Assembly (NCBI GenBank): GCA_028868695.1
Contig: JAGWTZ010000016.1
Location: 1 to 59,981 of the forward strand
Direction of reading: 5' to 3'
Source of the DNA: Alphaproteobacteria bacterium
GTDB lineage: Bacteria; Pseudomonadota; Alphaproteobacteria; Rhizobiales; Aestuariivirgaceae
Length of the DNA stretch: 59,981 nt
The position numbers and the translations under genes were made by a program. A model generated the notes under the pieces. It made no database searches. It worked only from the letters and a program-made list of their open reading frames with translations, and had not been told where the DNA came from. This document shows positions 20,339 through 29,304 of this stretch, one piece after another. Within the stretch, counting starts at the first letter, position 1. Each line of letters begins with the position of its first letter.

Positions 20339-20983
20339 CTAGCTGAAGAATTCGGCTATCGCAGTCGCAAATTTGCTCGTTACAGTATCTTCTTGGGGAA
20401 TTTGACTCCACCCAAGCGGAACATTTCGGCCATTAGAAAAGGATTGCATGTTCTTCTTCCGATTCTTATTGACATCATCATACTGAGCACCTGCGTCGGA
20501 AGTTGCGACAATAAGTATGGAATTATTCAGAGGCGGTGGAGTGATCCAAAACCGGCTGCTAGGGTGAAATGACTTGGCAACACCGATAATAGGCGCCCCT
20601 TCTGCAATATAGCAATCCATTGCACCATTGATTGCGGTTGACGTTGGGGCAAGCCTAGTCAGTGCATTGGGCGAATAACCGGACAGAGGCTGTGTTGTGT
20701 TTATTTGAGTTACAAGCAGATCACCAACTTGACACTTAAAAAGCAATGCAGGCGTTTGTCGGATATAAAAGACTGATCCTTGAGTTCGCGATCGTTCAGC
20801 GAGTCCCTTTGCGCTACTCAAGTCGCAGTGCAAACAACCATCTGAATACTGTTGCACCCAAGTTGAGTGCCAGGCGTTGCGACCGTGATGTAGGTAATAA
20901 AGTTGTACTGCTTTGACCGACTGAAGCTTGGCGTTCGCGAATTTTGGGAACTTACTTTCTTCAAATCTGGTAAGCTTTGCCAT
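20339..20983 (-). CDS. Orphan protein of unknown function, low GC
   Basis: A 214-residue protein without a recognised domain. It contains aromatic and polar stretches (VQLYYLHHGRNAWHSTW near residue 25) and two cysteines in DGCLHCDLSS that could bind a metal, a central hydrophobic strand ALLFKCQVGDLLVTQI, and an Asn/Lys-rich segment (DDVNKNRKKN) near 180. There is no signal peptide. The codons favour A/T in third positions, unlike the surrounding genes. It sits alone between two conserved chromosomal genes, convergent with the dehydrogenase and just upstream of hemB on the same strand. Confidence 0.55.
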   Translation of the reverse strand: MAKLTRFEESKFPKFANAKLQSVKAVQLYYLHHGRNAWHSTWVQQYSDGCLHCDLSSAKGLAERSRTQGSVFYIRQTPALLFKCQVGDLLVTQINTTQPLSGYSPNALTRLAPTSTAINGAMDCYIAEGAPIIGVAKSFHPSSRFWITPPPLNNSILIVATSDAGAQYDDVNKNRKKNMQSFSNGRNVPLGWSQIPQEDTVTSKFATAIAEFFS

Positions 20984-21006
20984 TCTCGCACTTTCAATAT
21001 TGGTTC

Positions 21007-22059
<1,053 letters not shown>

Positions 22060-22167
22060 TCAGCGCCCGTTAACCATGGCCTCTGCCATTAGCTCAAATT
22101 TTAGCTTGTTTTAGCAACTGGCATGGCAACCCGGCAGCCTGAGGGGCAACTGATCGGGGTGACAAGA

Positions 22168-22995
22168 ATGAATGGTTTGAAAGCGTGGGCCATGCTGGGG
22201 CTGGCCGTGCCGCTTTGGGCGGGCGTGGCGCTGGCGGATAGTTCGACCGCTGAAAAGGCTGCTGAGATGCTGGCCCGGGCCCAATCGCTGGATATGAAGT
22301 GTTCCTATCTTTCGGCGGCACAGAAGGACGAGCTTTCCAAGCTTGTGGCGCGCGCCGAACTGGCGCTGGCCAACCGTGAGCCCATTGAAGCCACCAAGGC
22401 CGCCATGCAGCGCGGACGTGATGCCGGCCTTGCCGCGGCCTGCAGCGCCGATGAAAAGCAAAGCCTCACCATGCTGCTGAACGCGGCGCGAGAGGCCGCC
22501 AGCGCCGCAGCCGCTGAACCACAGGCAGAACCTGCGGCACCTGTGCCAGCTACGCCGGCGCTCTCGTCCCATGACGTCGCCATGGCGGAAAAGCCGGTGG
22601 CGGAATCCAAGACGGCTGATCCGGTCTTTGATGCGCCGGTTCTGCCCAAGGCGCCGGGCATGACAAACCAGCCAGCCACGGCAGCCGCAGACATCAAGGT
22701 GCAAGACCCGGTGCAGCCGCTGGCCAAGCCGGCTGAAGTGAATGTGAAGAAGCCCAAGCTTGTGGGCCAGATGGCGGCAGCTCCGGCAAAGGGCAATCTC
22801 GGCAGCTATGCCAAGCTCACCCAGGCCTATTTCCTGGCCTCGCGCTGCAACTCGAAGAACCCCGCCCAGATCGGCGCGATGTATTCCTCGATCGTCAACC
22901 TGCACGACAGCCTGATGCAGGGCCACAGCGCCCGCGAAGTGGCCGCCGTGCTCAATGGCGCCCGCGCCCGCGCCAGCGCCTCAAGCTGCTCCTGA
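22168..22995 (+). CDS. Secreted Ala/Pro-rich protein of unknown function
   Basis: A 275-residue exported protein. Residues 1-22 form a signal peptide (MNGLKAWAMLGLAVPLWAG, cleavage probably after ALA). An N-terminal helical domain of about 90 residues carries two cysteines; a low-complexity Ala/Pro/Val linker (about residues 105-205) follows; and a C-terminal helical domain has further cysteines in ASRCNSKNPAQIG and the terminal ASSCS. The paired cysteines suggest disulfides in the periplasm. ATG 22168 is chosen because it begins the signal peptide; GGGGTGACAAG precedes it. No family assigned. Confidence 0.7.
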   Translation: MNGLKAWAMLGLAVPLWAGVALADSSTAEKAAEMLARAQSLDMKCSYLSAAQKDELSKLVARAELALANREPIEATKAAMQRGRDAGLAAACSADEKQSLTMLLNAAREAASAAAAEPQAEPAAPVPATPALSSHDVAMAEKPVAESKTADPVFDAPVLPKAPGMTNQPATAAADIKVQDPVQPLAKPAEVNVKKPKLVGQMAAAPAKGNLGSYAKLTQAYFLASRCNSKNPAQIGAMYSSIVNLHDSLMQGHSAREVAAVLNGARARASASSCS

Positions 22996-23010
22996 GCGTA
23001 ACAAAGCGTT

Positions 23011-23042
23011 AGGCATGCCGGGCAACCCGTTGTTCGGCATGC
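23011..23042 (+). terminator. Hairpin downstream of the secreted protein gene
   Basis: GGCATGCCG pairs with CGGCATGC across a loop that itself can pair (GGCAAC with GTTGTT). It lies 16 bases after the stop at 22995. There is no T-run, so it may be a transcript-end stabiliser, not a full intrinsic terminator. Confidence 0.45.
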
Positions 23043-23220
23043 TTCACAAGGCGCTGTAAACTCAATTCAAAATCACCGCAAATTTCCGAAAATATAAGAA
23101 CAAATTTACCGAGCCTCTTCAGCCGAATTTAAAGCCTGATGCGTAGTTTGGCCCCATCAGCAAGGAACAGCCCGATAAAGAGGCTGGCCACTGGAAACAG
23201 GTTTTGAAAGAGGTTTCAGT

Positions 23221-23736
23221 ATGAACACGCAAGTTGTTGTGGGGGAACGCCGCGCCACCGTTGATCCGAAGCGCGCCGAAATCAAGCATCGCTATTTGGA
23301 ATCCCTGACCCTGATCGAGCGCCTGCATCGCCGCCTGCTCGATGTGATCAAGGACGACTTTGAACGCACCGGCGAAAAGGAAGTGAACCCCGTGCAGGCC
23401 CTGTTGCTGTTCAACATCGCCGATGCCGAACTCACCGCCGGCGAACTCAAGACCCGTGGCCACTATCAGGGCTCCAACGTGTCCTACAATCTCAAGAAGC
23501 TGGTGGAAGCCGGTTACGTCAATCACGAGCGCTCCGCCGCCGACAAGCGCTCGGTGCGCATCAGCCTCACCGAAAAGGGCGAGGGCATCCGCAGCCGCGT
23601 CGACGCGCTTTACAACCGCCAGCTCTCGGCCATCGAACAGGTGGTGGGCCTTTCCACCGAAGAGTTCGACAAGCTCAACAAGGCGCTGGCCCGCCTCGAG
23701 CGCTATTGGACCGACCAGATCCTCTACCGCCTCTGA
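23221..23736 (+). CDS. ldtR: MarR-family regulator of L,D-transpeptidase, LdtR type
   Basis: A 171-residue winged-helix regulator. The DNA-binding region spans about residues 55-125: LTAGELKTRGHYQGSNVSYNLKKLVEAGYV is the recognition helix area, and SAADKRSVRISLTEKGEG is the MarR wing. It resembles the conserved alphaproteobacterial LdtR, described in Liberibacter and Sinorhizobium as a regulator of an L,D-transpeptidase gene and of osmotic tolerance. The next protein-coding gene here is indeed an L,D-transpeptidase. Long upstream (about 225 bp) and a strong terminator downstream make it monocistronic. GAAAGAGG lies shortly before the ATG. Confidence 0.85.
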   Translation: MNTQVVVGERRATVDPKRAEIKHRYLESLTLIERLHRRLLDVIKDDFERTGEKEVNPVQALLLFNIADAELTAGELKTRGHYQGSNVSYNLKKLVEAGYVNHERSAADKRSVRISLTEKGEGIRSRVDALYNRQLSAIEQVVGLSTEEFDKLNKALARLERYWTDQILYRL

Positions 23737-23759
23737 GCCTGCATTCAGCCTTTGCAAAG

Positions 23760-23790
23760 CCCGCCGCAGCCCAGGATGCGGCGGGTTTTT
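23760..23790 (+). terminator. Intrinsic terminator after ldtR
   Basis: A perfect 9-bp stem, CCCGCCGCA with TGCGGCGGG, an 8-base loop and a run of five T. It ends the ldtR transcript before tRNA-Ser. Confidence 0.9.
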
Positions 23791-23842
23791 GCTTGCCTAA
23801 AAACCCCCGGCTGCGTAATTGGGCGCAAGAAGGCAACTTTGC

Positions 23843-23932
23843 GGAGAGGTGGCAGAGTGGTCTATCGCGACGGTCTTGAAAACCGTAGGGGGTGCAAGCC
23901 CTCCGGGGGTTCGAATCCCTCCCTCTCCGCCA
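23843..23932 (+). tRNA. tRNA-Ser (anticodon TGA)
   Basis: A 90-nt tRNA with a long variable arm typical of serine tRNAs. The acceptor stem is GGAGAGG with CCTCTCC, the discriminator base is G, and CCA (23930-23932) is encoded. The anticodon stem ACGGT/ACCGT closes the loop CTTGAAA with TGA at 23877-23879. The T arm has GGTTCGAATCC. It reads UCA and related serine codons. Confidence 0.95.
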
Positions 23933-24309
23933 CTGTCCAATGGCCTCGCATATTCCCAACCTGAAAGTCTGGATTCCCTTTCCAGATCAACATCCGTTTC
24001 GTGGCTGCCCCGAGATGGCGTGATGATTGAGCCTGGGGCAGGGGGCTATTTTTCGGAGACGCTAGGCCCCGCCACCTGTTGCCCAAATGCTTCAAGGCAC
24101 AATTTTGACCAAATCGCGCTTTTAATGGGCCGCGAAATGTGATTCCTGCACCTTCCGGACGTTCAGGCCCTTGCGGGTGGAAGCACCCATCCAAAGTGCG
24201 ACTGGTGATTGTTGTCGCCCTTGCAATCCTGACAGGCGTGCTAGGCTTTTGACGTGGGGGCCAAGGCTTGGTAGTGGGTTTTACAAACAGGCGTTAACTG
24301 AGGCAAAGA
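23933..24309. other. 377-bp intergenic region upstream of the L,D-transpeptidase gene
   Basis: No convincing coding region, RNA gene or repeat was seen. It holds one plus-strand GGGCAGGG octamer (24036-24043) and must hold the promoter of the L,D-transpeptidase gene and, if the regulator acts as in relatives, an LdtR site, but I cannot point to a clear operator by eye. Confidence 0.5.
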
Positions 24310-26199
24310 ATGCGGAAAGTTTTGGGTATGTGGGGTGAGCGGCATCGTGTTTCCACGCGTGTTATCATAGGTTTGCTGGGCGTGAGCCTGGGCGCCTCGC
24401 TGCAGGCGCAGGCCGCCGGCAGCATTTTTGATGCGCCCAAGAAGCAGGAAGCGCCAATTACCCCCTCTGGCACCCCGACAACGGCCACTGAAGTGGTGCA
24501 GGGCCAGAACCAGATGCCCATGCTGCAATCCAACAGCGACAAGCTGTTGCAGGATGCCCAGGCCCGCTATGCCTCGATCGTCTCGCAAGGCGGCTTCCCC
24601 GTGGTGCCGAATGGCAACTACAAGAAGGGCGACCATGGCGGCAATGTCGCCATCCTCAACAAGCGCCTGTTCATCGAAGGCTATCTGCGCGTTGAAGGCA
24701 CGCAGGGCCAATATGCCGAGATTTTCACCACTGCCACGCAGGATAGCGTTGCCCGCTTCCAGCACAACCATGGCCTCGCGGTGACCGGCAAGGTGGATGC
24801 CGCCACCATTGCCGAACTCAATGTGCCGGCCGACAAGCGCCTCGCCACCATTGCCGCCAACGTGCCGCGCCTTGCCACATACGAAGAGGGGCTGGGAGAC
24901 CGCTACATCGTCGTCAACGTTCCGGCCCAGCAGCTGGAAGCGGTGAGCGGCGGGCGCGTCTTTGAGCGCCATAACGTGATCGTCGGCCGCCCCGCACGTC
25001 CCACCCCCGTGGTGATGACGGCGCTGGCCACCGTCAAGTTCAACCCGTATTGGAATGCGCCTGTCTCGATCGTCGAGAAGGACATCATCCCCAAGTTCGA
25101 CTCGAATTTCACCTATCTCAAGGAACACGACATCAAGATCCTGCGCGGCGGCCAGAATGGCGAAGTGGTTGACCCGCACACCATCGATTTCAAGACGGTG
25201 AAGCTTGACGACCTGCTGTTCCGCCAGGAGCCGGGCCCTGAAAACGCCATGGCCACCGCCAAGATCGAATTCCCCAGCCCCTTCGGCATCTATCTCCACG
25301 ACACGCCTGAAAAGCAGATGTTCAACTATAACAACCGCTTTTACTCTTCAGGCTGCATCCGCGTGCAGAAGGTGGCGGATCTGATTGATTGGATCCTCAA
25401 CGGCCAGGACGGTTATAACCCGGACAGGATTGCCACCATGGCCAAGACGCTGGAACGCCTCGATGTGCCCCTGACCACCCCGCCGCAGCTGCGGGTGGCC
25501 TATCTCACTGCCTGGCCGGCCGCTGGCGGCACCGTGGCCTTCCGCAATGACGTTTATGAAATGGATGGCTCTGGCTTCACCGTGGGCCAGCCCATGCCGG
25601 TGGGCGAGATGAGCCCCGATGGCAAGCGCTTCGTGCTGAAGCCGCTGCCGCATGCCCAGTCGGTCGATGCTGCAGAGGCTGAAGGCAATGGCTTCTTCGG
25701 CAAGTCCAACACTCTGTTCGGCTCTTCCTCGAAGCCGGCGCAGGGCTCGCTGTTCTCCTCCGGCAAGCAGGGCGGCCAAGCCTCGCAGGGCGTGCCGCTC
25801 GGCGCCAATGGCAAGCCCAAGGGCCTGTTTGACTGGGAAACCTATTACAAGCAGCACCCCAAGGATGGCCTGACAGCTGACGTGGGCAAGACGCTGAAGA
25901 AGAAAAAGAAGAAAGACCAGAAGACCGACAGCACCTTGACGGCCAAGGCCACGGACACCAAGGCCAAGACCACGACCAAGACGGCCACCGCTAAGGCGGC
26001 AACTGATCCGAACGCCGCCAAGGCCGCCACTGCTGACGCCAAGCCGGTGGTGAAAAAGAAGTTGAAGAAGAAGCTGGATTGCACCGCCGGTGAGGGTGGC
26101 AAGCTGCCCGACGGCTGCAAGGCCCCGGACGCCGCCGCTGCCGCAAACCCGGTTCCGGTGCCGGATGCGCCAGCGCCGGATGCCGCAAAGCAGCCGTGA
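24310..26199 (+). CDS. Large L,D-transpeptidase with peptidoglycan-binding domain and Lys-rich tail
   Basis: Exported peptidoglycan cross-linking enzyme (629 aa). An N-terminal hydrophobic stretch (about residues 17-35, ending in QAQAAG) is a signal peptide or anchor. A peptidoglycan-binding domain lies near residues 115-175 (TTATQDSVARFQHNHGLAVTG). The YkuD/YcbB-type catalytic domain covers about 190-370, with His330 in IYLHDTP and the nucleophile Cys349 in YSSGCIRVQ. After about residue 525 the protein becomes low complexity: a KKKKKK run, then alternating Lys, Thr and Ala, then an Ala/Pro tail with two cysteines. The tail could bind anionic wall polymers. It lies downstream of ldtR and tRNA-Ser. 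Confidence 0.9.
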   Translation: MRKVLGMWGERHRVSTRVIIGLLGVSLGASLQAQAAGSIFDAPKKQEAPITPSGTPTTATEVVQGQNQMPMLQSNSDKLLQDAQARYASIVSQGGFPVVPNGNYKKGDHGGNVAILNKRLFIEGYLRVEGTQGQYAEIFTTATQDSVARFQHNHGLAVTGKVDAATIAELNVPADKRLATIAANVPRLATYEEGLGDRYIVVNVPAQQLEAVSGGRVFERHNVIVGRPARPTPVVMTALATVKFNPYWNAPVSIVEKDIIPKFDSNFTYLKEHDIKILRGGQNGEVVDPHTIDFKTVKLDDLLFRQEPGPENAMATAKIEFPSPFGIYLHDTPEKQMFNYNNRFYSSGCIRVQKVADLIDWILNGQDGYNPDRIATMAKTLERLDVPLTTPPQLRVAYLTAWPAAGGTVAFRNDVYEMDGSGFTVGQPMPVGEMSPDGKRFVLKPLPHAQSVDAAEAEGNGFFGKSNTLFGSSSKPAQGSLFSSGKQGGQASQGVPLGANGKPKGLFDWETYYKQHPKDGLTADVGKTLKKKKKKDQKTDSTLTAKATDTKAKTTTKTATAKAATDPNAAKAATADAKPVVKKKLKKKLDCTAGEGGKLPDGCKAPDAAAAANPVPVPDAPAPDAAKQP

Positions 26200-26229
26200 A
26201 CTGGCCGCAAGCAGCACTTTACGCAAGGG

Positions 26230-26262
26230 TTGAAGCCTGTATAGACAGGCTTCAATCGTTTT
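26230..26262 (+). terminator. Hairpin terminator between the L,D-transpeptidase gene and glyA
   Basis: A perfect 11-bp stem, TTGAAGCCTGT with ACAGGCTTCAA around the loop ATAG, followed by TCGTTTT. It should end the upstream transcript. It lies only 12 bases before the glyA ATG, so it would also be in the leader of any transcript reading into glyA. Confidence 0.75.
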
Positions 26263-26274
26263 AGGGGTAGACTC

Positions 26275-27630
26275 ATGGCGAAGGCAGCAAAGAAGGCAGT
26301 GAAGACCAAGGCGAAGGCCAAGAAGGCCGGCAAGGCGGCCCGCAAGGCCAAGCCGCTGTTCCCCGGTTTCTTCAAGGACAAGCTCGCCAAGGCCGACCCC
26401 AAGATCGCCAAGGCCATCGCCTCCGAGCTGCTGCGCCAGCAAAACGAGATTGAGCTGATCGCCTCGGAAAACATCGTCTCGCGCGCCGTGCTGGAAGCGC
26501 AGGGCTCGGTGATGACCAACAAATATGCCGAAGGCTACCCCGGCCGCCGCTACTATGGCGGCTGCCAGTATGTTGACCAGTCGGAGCAGCTGGCCATTGA
26601 CCGCGCCAAGGAACTGTTCGGCGCAACCTATGCCAACGTGCAGCCGCACTCTGGCGCCACGGCGAACCAGGGCGTGTTTTTTGCGCTGCTGCAGCCGGGC
26701 GACACCTTCATGGGCCTCGACCTTGCCTGCGGCGGCCATCTCACCCACGGCTCGCCCGTCAACCAATCCGGCAAGTGGTTCAAGGTTGCGTCTTACCTCG
26801 TGCGCCAGGACACGCTGCAGATTGATTATGACTCCGTGGCCCAGCGTGCGCTGGAAACCAGGCCGAAGCTGATCATCGCTGGCGGCTCGGCTTACCCGCG
26901 CGCCATCGACTTCAAGAAGTTCCGCGAGATTGCGGATTCGGTTGGCGCCTATCTGATGGTGGACATGGCGCACTTTGCCGGCCTCGTGGCCGGTGGCCAG
27001 CATGCCAACCCGCTGGATTACGCACACGTGGCCACCACCACCACGCACAAGACCCTGCGCGGCCCGCGCGGCGGCATGATCCTGACGCGTGATGAAGACC
27101 TCGGCAAGAAGATCAACTCGGCCATTTTCCCCGGCATCATCGGCGGCCCGCTGGAGCATGTGATCGCCGCCAAGGCCGTGGCCTTCGGTGAGGCGCTGAA
27201 GCCGGCCTTCAAGAAATATGCCGCCCAAGTGAAGCGCAATGCCGCCGTTCTGGCGGAGACCATGATCGCGGGCGGTTGTGACATCACCACCGGCGGCACC
27301 GACACGCATCTGATGCTGGTGGACCTGCGCAAGAAGGGCCTGACCGGCAAGGCCGCAGAGGCCGCCCTGGGCCGCGCCTACATCACCTGCAACAAGAACG
27401 GCATTCCCTTCGACACGGAAAAGCCGATGATTACTTCAGGCATCCGCCTGGGTTCTCCGGCCGGCACCACCCGCGGCTTCGGCGAGGCCGAATTCCGCGA
27501 AGTGGGCGGCCTGATCACCGAGGTGCTGGACGGCCTCGCCAAGAACGGCGAGCAGGGCAACGCCAAGGTTGAAGCTGGTGTGAAGAAGAAGGTTCTGGCC
27601 CTGACGAGGAAGTTCCCGATCTACGGGTAA
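26275..27630 (+). CDS. glyA: Serine hydroxymethyltransferase with Lys/Ala-rich N-terminal extension
   Basis: PLP enzyme that interconverts serine and glycine with tetrahydrofolate, the main source of one-carbon units (451 aa). The PLP lysine is Lys259 in [47 protein letters not shown] is split across the usual N-terminal active-site loop. Residues 2-30 are an unusual extension made almost entirely of Lys and Ala ([23 protein letters not shown]), like a histone H1 tail; typical enzymes begin near the [11 protein letters not shown] segment. AGGGG before the ATG at 26275 supports translation of the extension. Confidence 0.95.
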   Translation: MAKAAKKAVKTKAKAKKAGKAARKAKPLFPGFFKDKLAKADPKIAKAIASELLRQQNEIELIASENIVSRAVLEAQGSVMTNKYAEGYPGRRYYGGCQYVDQSEQLAIDRAKELFGATYANVQPHSGATANQGVFFALLQPGDTFMGLDLACGGHLTHGSPVNQSGKWFKVASYLVRQDTLQIDYDSVAQRALETRPKLIIAGGSAYPRAIDFKKFREIADSVGAYLMVDMAHFAGLVAGGQHANPLDYAHVATTTTHKTLRGPRGGMILTRDEDLGKKINSAIFPGIIGGPLEHVIAAKAVAFGEALKPAFKKYAAQVKRNAAVLAETMIAGGCDITTGGTDTHLMLVDLRKKGLTGKAAEAALGRAYITCNKNGIPFDTEKPMITSGIRLGSPAGTTRGFGEAEFREVGGLITEVLDGLAKNGEQGNAKVEAGVKKKVLALTRKFPIYG

Positions 27631-27647
27631 GGGAAGGGGGGCACAGC

Positions 27648-28106
27648 ATGCGTTGTCCCTTCTGCGGCAATGCCGATACGCAAGTGAAGGACAGTCGCGC
27701 CTCGGAAGATGGCTCGGCCATCCGCCGCCGCCGCGCCTGCCCGGATTGCGGAGGCCGCTTCACCACATTTGAACGCGTGCAACTGCGCGAACTCTCGGTG
27801 ATCAAGCGCAATGGCCGCCGCACGCTGTTTGACCGCGACAAGCTGGCCCGTTCCATCCAGGTTGCGCTGCGCAAGCGCCCGGTTGATGCCGAGCGCGTGG
27901 AGCGCATGATCAGCGGCATCGTGCGCCAGCTCGAAAGCCTGGGCGACAATGAAATCAAGTCCGAGCAGATTGGCCAGCTGGTGATGGAAGGGCTGAAAAG
28001 CCTTGATGACGTGGCCTATGTGCGCTTCGCCTCGGTTTACCGCAATTTCCGCGAAGCCAAGGACTTTGAGAACATCATCGGCGAGTTGAGCCAGGACGAC
28101 AAGTAG
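27648..28106 (+). CDS. nrdR: Transcriptional repressor NrdR
   Basis: Zinc-ribbon and ATP-cone repressor (152 aa) that senses ATP/dATP and represses ribonucleotide reductase genes. The zinc ligands are Cys3, Cys6, Cys31 and Cys34 (MRCPFCG and RACPDCG). The ATP cone starts near residue 47 ([18 protein letters not shown]). Seventeen bases separate it from glyA. In most relatives riboflavin genes (ribD, ribE) come next; here the next gene is a minus-strand transporter. Confidence 0.96.
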   Translation: MRCPFCGNADTQVKDSRASEDGSAIRRRRACPDCGGRFTTFERVQLRELSVIKRNGRRTLFDRDKLARSIQVALRKRPVDAERVERMISGIVRQLESLGDNEIKSEQIGQLVMEGLKSLDDVAYVRFASVYRNFREAKDFENIIGELSQDDK

Positions 28107-28129
28107 CCGCCCTGGCCCGGAGTTGTTGG

Positions 28130-29026
28130 TTAGGCCGCAGCCAGCTTGGCCGGGGCATTTTGCCAGACGATATAGGCAGAGGCCGCCATGATCATGGCAA
28201 GACCCAGCCAGATCAGGCCCGCCGGCCAATAGCCAAACAGCGTGCCATAGATCAGCACGTTGCTGATCAGCTTCAAGTCATCAAAGGGCTGCACGAAATT
28301 GGCTTCCGCCGCGGCATAGGAGCGCGACATGAAATATTGCGCCGTGCACACCAGTGCGCCACCAGCCAAAAGCCACATCAGGATCTGAGCCGAAGGCAAT
28401 TCAAAGCCCGCGCTGAGCGAGAGCATGGCGTTGACCGGCGTCAGCAGCAAAAGCAGCCAGACGGTGAGGCTTTCCGGGCTTTCATCGCGCACCAGATATT
28501 TGGTGAACAGCGAGGCAATGCCCCACAACACCGCCGCCAGAACCGGCAGCAGCCAATAGATGGTGAACTGCTCGCCCCAGGGATTGGTGACGATCAGCGC
28601 GCCGGCAAAGCCAAGCATGGCGGCAAGCCAGCGTGCGGCGGGCACCTTTTCGCCGAGGAACAGCGCCGCGCCAATCAGCACGAAGATCGGCGATGTCATG
28701 GTCAAGGCAACAACCTGCCACACCGGCACGCCCTTGGAGATGGCGGTGGTGAAGGCCAAGAGCCCCAGCGCCGAAACGGCGACGCGCAGGAAATGGGCCA
28801 CTGGGTGGCGGGTCTTCAGGCCCTGCTTGGCCTGGGTGAGCAGAAAGGGAACCGAGATCACCAAGGCAATGGCATATTGCCAGAAGGTGTCTGACTGCGG
28901 CTTGAAGCCAAGCTGGGCGGTGATCACGAAGGTGATCGCATTGATCACCGCGAAGGTGATGCCCGAGGCCACCATGAAAATGGCGCCACGCATGCGGTTT
29001 TGGGTGAGGGAGGCAGGCTGATTCAT
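28130..29026 (-). CDS. ribN: EamA/DMT transporter under FMN riboswitch, probable riboflavin importer
   Basis: A ten-helix drug/metabolite-superfamily permease of 298 residues with two EamA repeats. The substrate is inferred from control: an FMN riboswitch and a promoter lie directly upstream on the same strand, as for the RibN riboflavin importers known from rhizobia. The ATG at 29026 is preceded by AAGGAC at good spacing; an upstream in-frame ATG (29050) is less well placed. The gene sits between nrdR and nusB, where riboflavin synthesis genes commonly lie. If the sequence is expressed as predicted, high FMN would shut it off. Confidence 0.82.
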   Translation of the reverse strand: MNQPASLTQNRMRGAIFMVASGITFAVINAITFVITAQLGFKPQSDTFWQYAIALVISVPFLLTQAKQGLKTRHPVAHFLRVAVSALGLLAFTTAISKGVPVWQVVALTMTSPIFVLIGAALFLGEKVPAARWLAAMLGFAGALIVTNPWGEQFTIYWLLPVLAAVLWGIASLFTKYLVRDESPESLTVWLLLLLTPVNAMLSLSAGFELPSAQILMWLLAGGALVCTAQYFMSRSYAAAEANFVQPFDDLKLISNVLIYGTLFGYWPAGLIWLGLAMIMAASAYIVWQNAPAKLAAA

Positions 29027-29096
29027 GTCAATCGTCCTTTCTTCAAACATGAATCAGGACGACATGATGCGCCAACGGCAAAGCCGCTTGCGTTCA

Positions 29097-29220
29097 TTCT
29101 CTTTCATCCGGACTATACCGTCGGCCCAGGAGTTTCACCTGATCTGCTGACCTTGCCCCAAAAGGGGCAAGCGCTCGCGGGCTATACCGCCGGTGGGGAA
29201 TTGCACCCCGCCCTGAGAGT
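29097..29220 (-). promoter_or_regulatory. FMN riboswitch (RFN element)
   Basis: Read on the minus strand, the conserved RFN blocks occur in order: CTCTCAGGGCGGGG, ATTCCCCACCGGCGGTA, AGCCCGCGAGCGC, a variable hairpin (TTGCCCC TTTT GGGGCAA), AGCAGATCAGGTG, ACTCCTGGGCCGACGGT and ATAGTCCGGATGAAAGAGA. The outer P1 stem pairs CTCTC (near 29219-29215) with GAGA (near 29101-29098). It binds FMN. The start codon lies 70 bases further on, and a short GCGGC TTT GCCGT hairpin between them may be the expression platform. Confidence 0.93.
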
Positions 29221-29243
29221 GCCGGACCATTCCGGCAAAGCCG

Positions 29244-29272
29244 ATGTAGTCTGCATGGCGCGCACTTGCAAG
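29244..29272 (-). promoter_or_regulatory. Probable promoter of the riboswitch-transporter transcript
   Basis: On the minus strand CTTGCA (29272-29267) and CTACAT (29249-29244) are 17 bases apart, a fair match to the alphaproteobacterial sigma-70 type consensus. Transcription would start near 29237, about 17 bases before the riboswitch. Confidence 0.5.
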
Positions 29273-29304
29273 CCCCCGCCTTCGCCGCTATGCGCAAGGG
29301 CACA

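Noticed and set aside
25348-27309. A 653-codon open frame on the minus strand
   Set aside because: Antisense to the L,D-transpeptidase gene and glyA. No domain is recognisable and composition is typical of a shadow frame.
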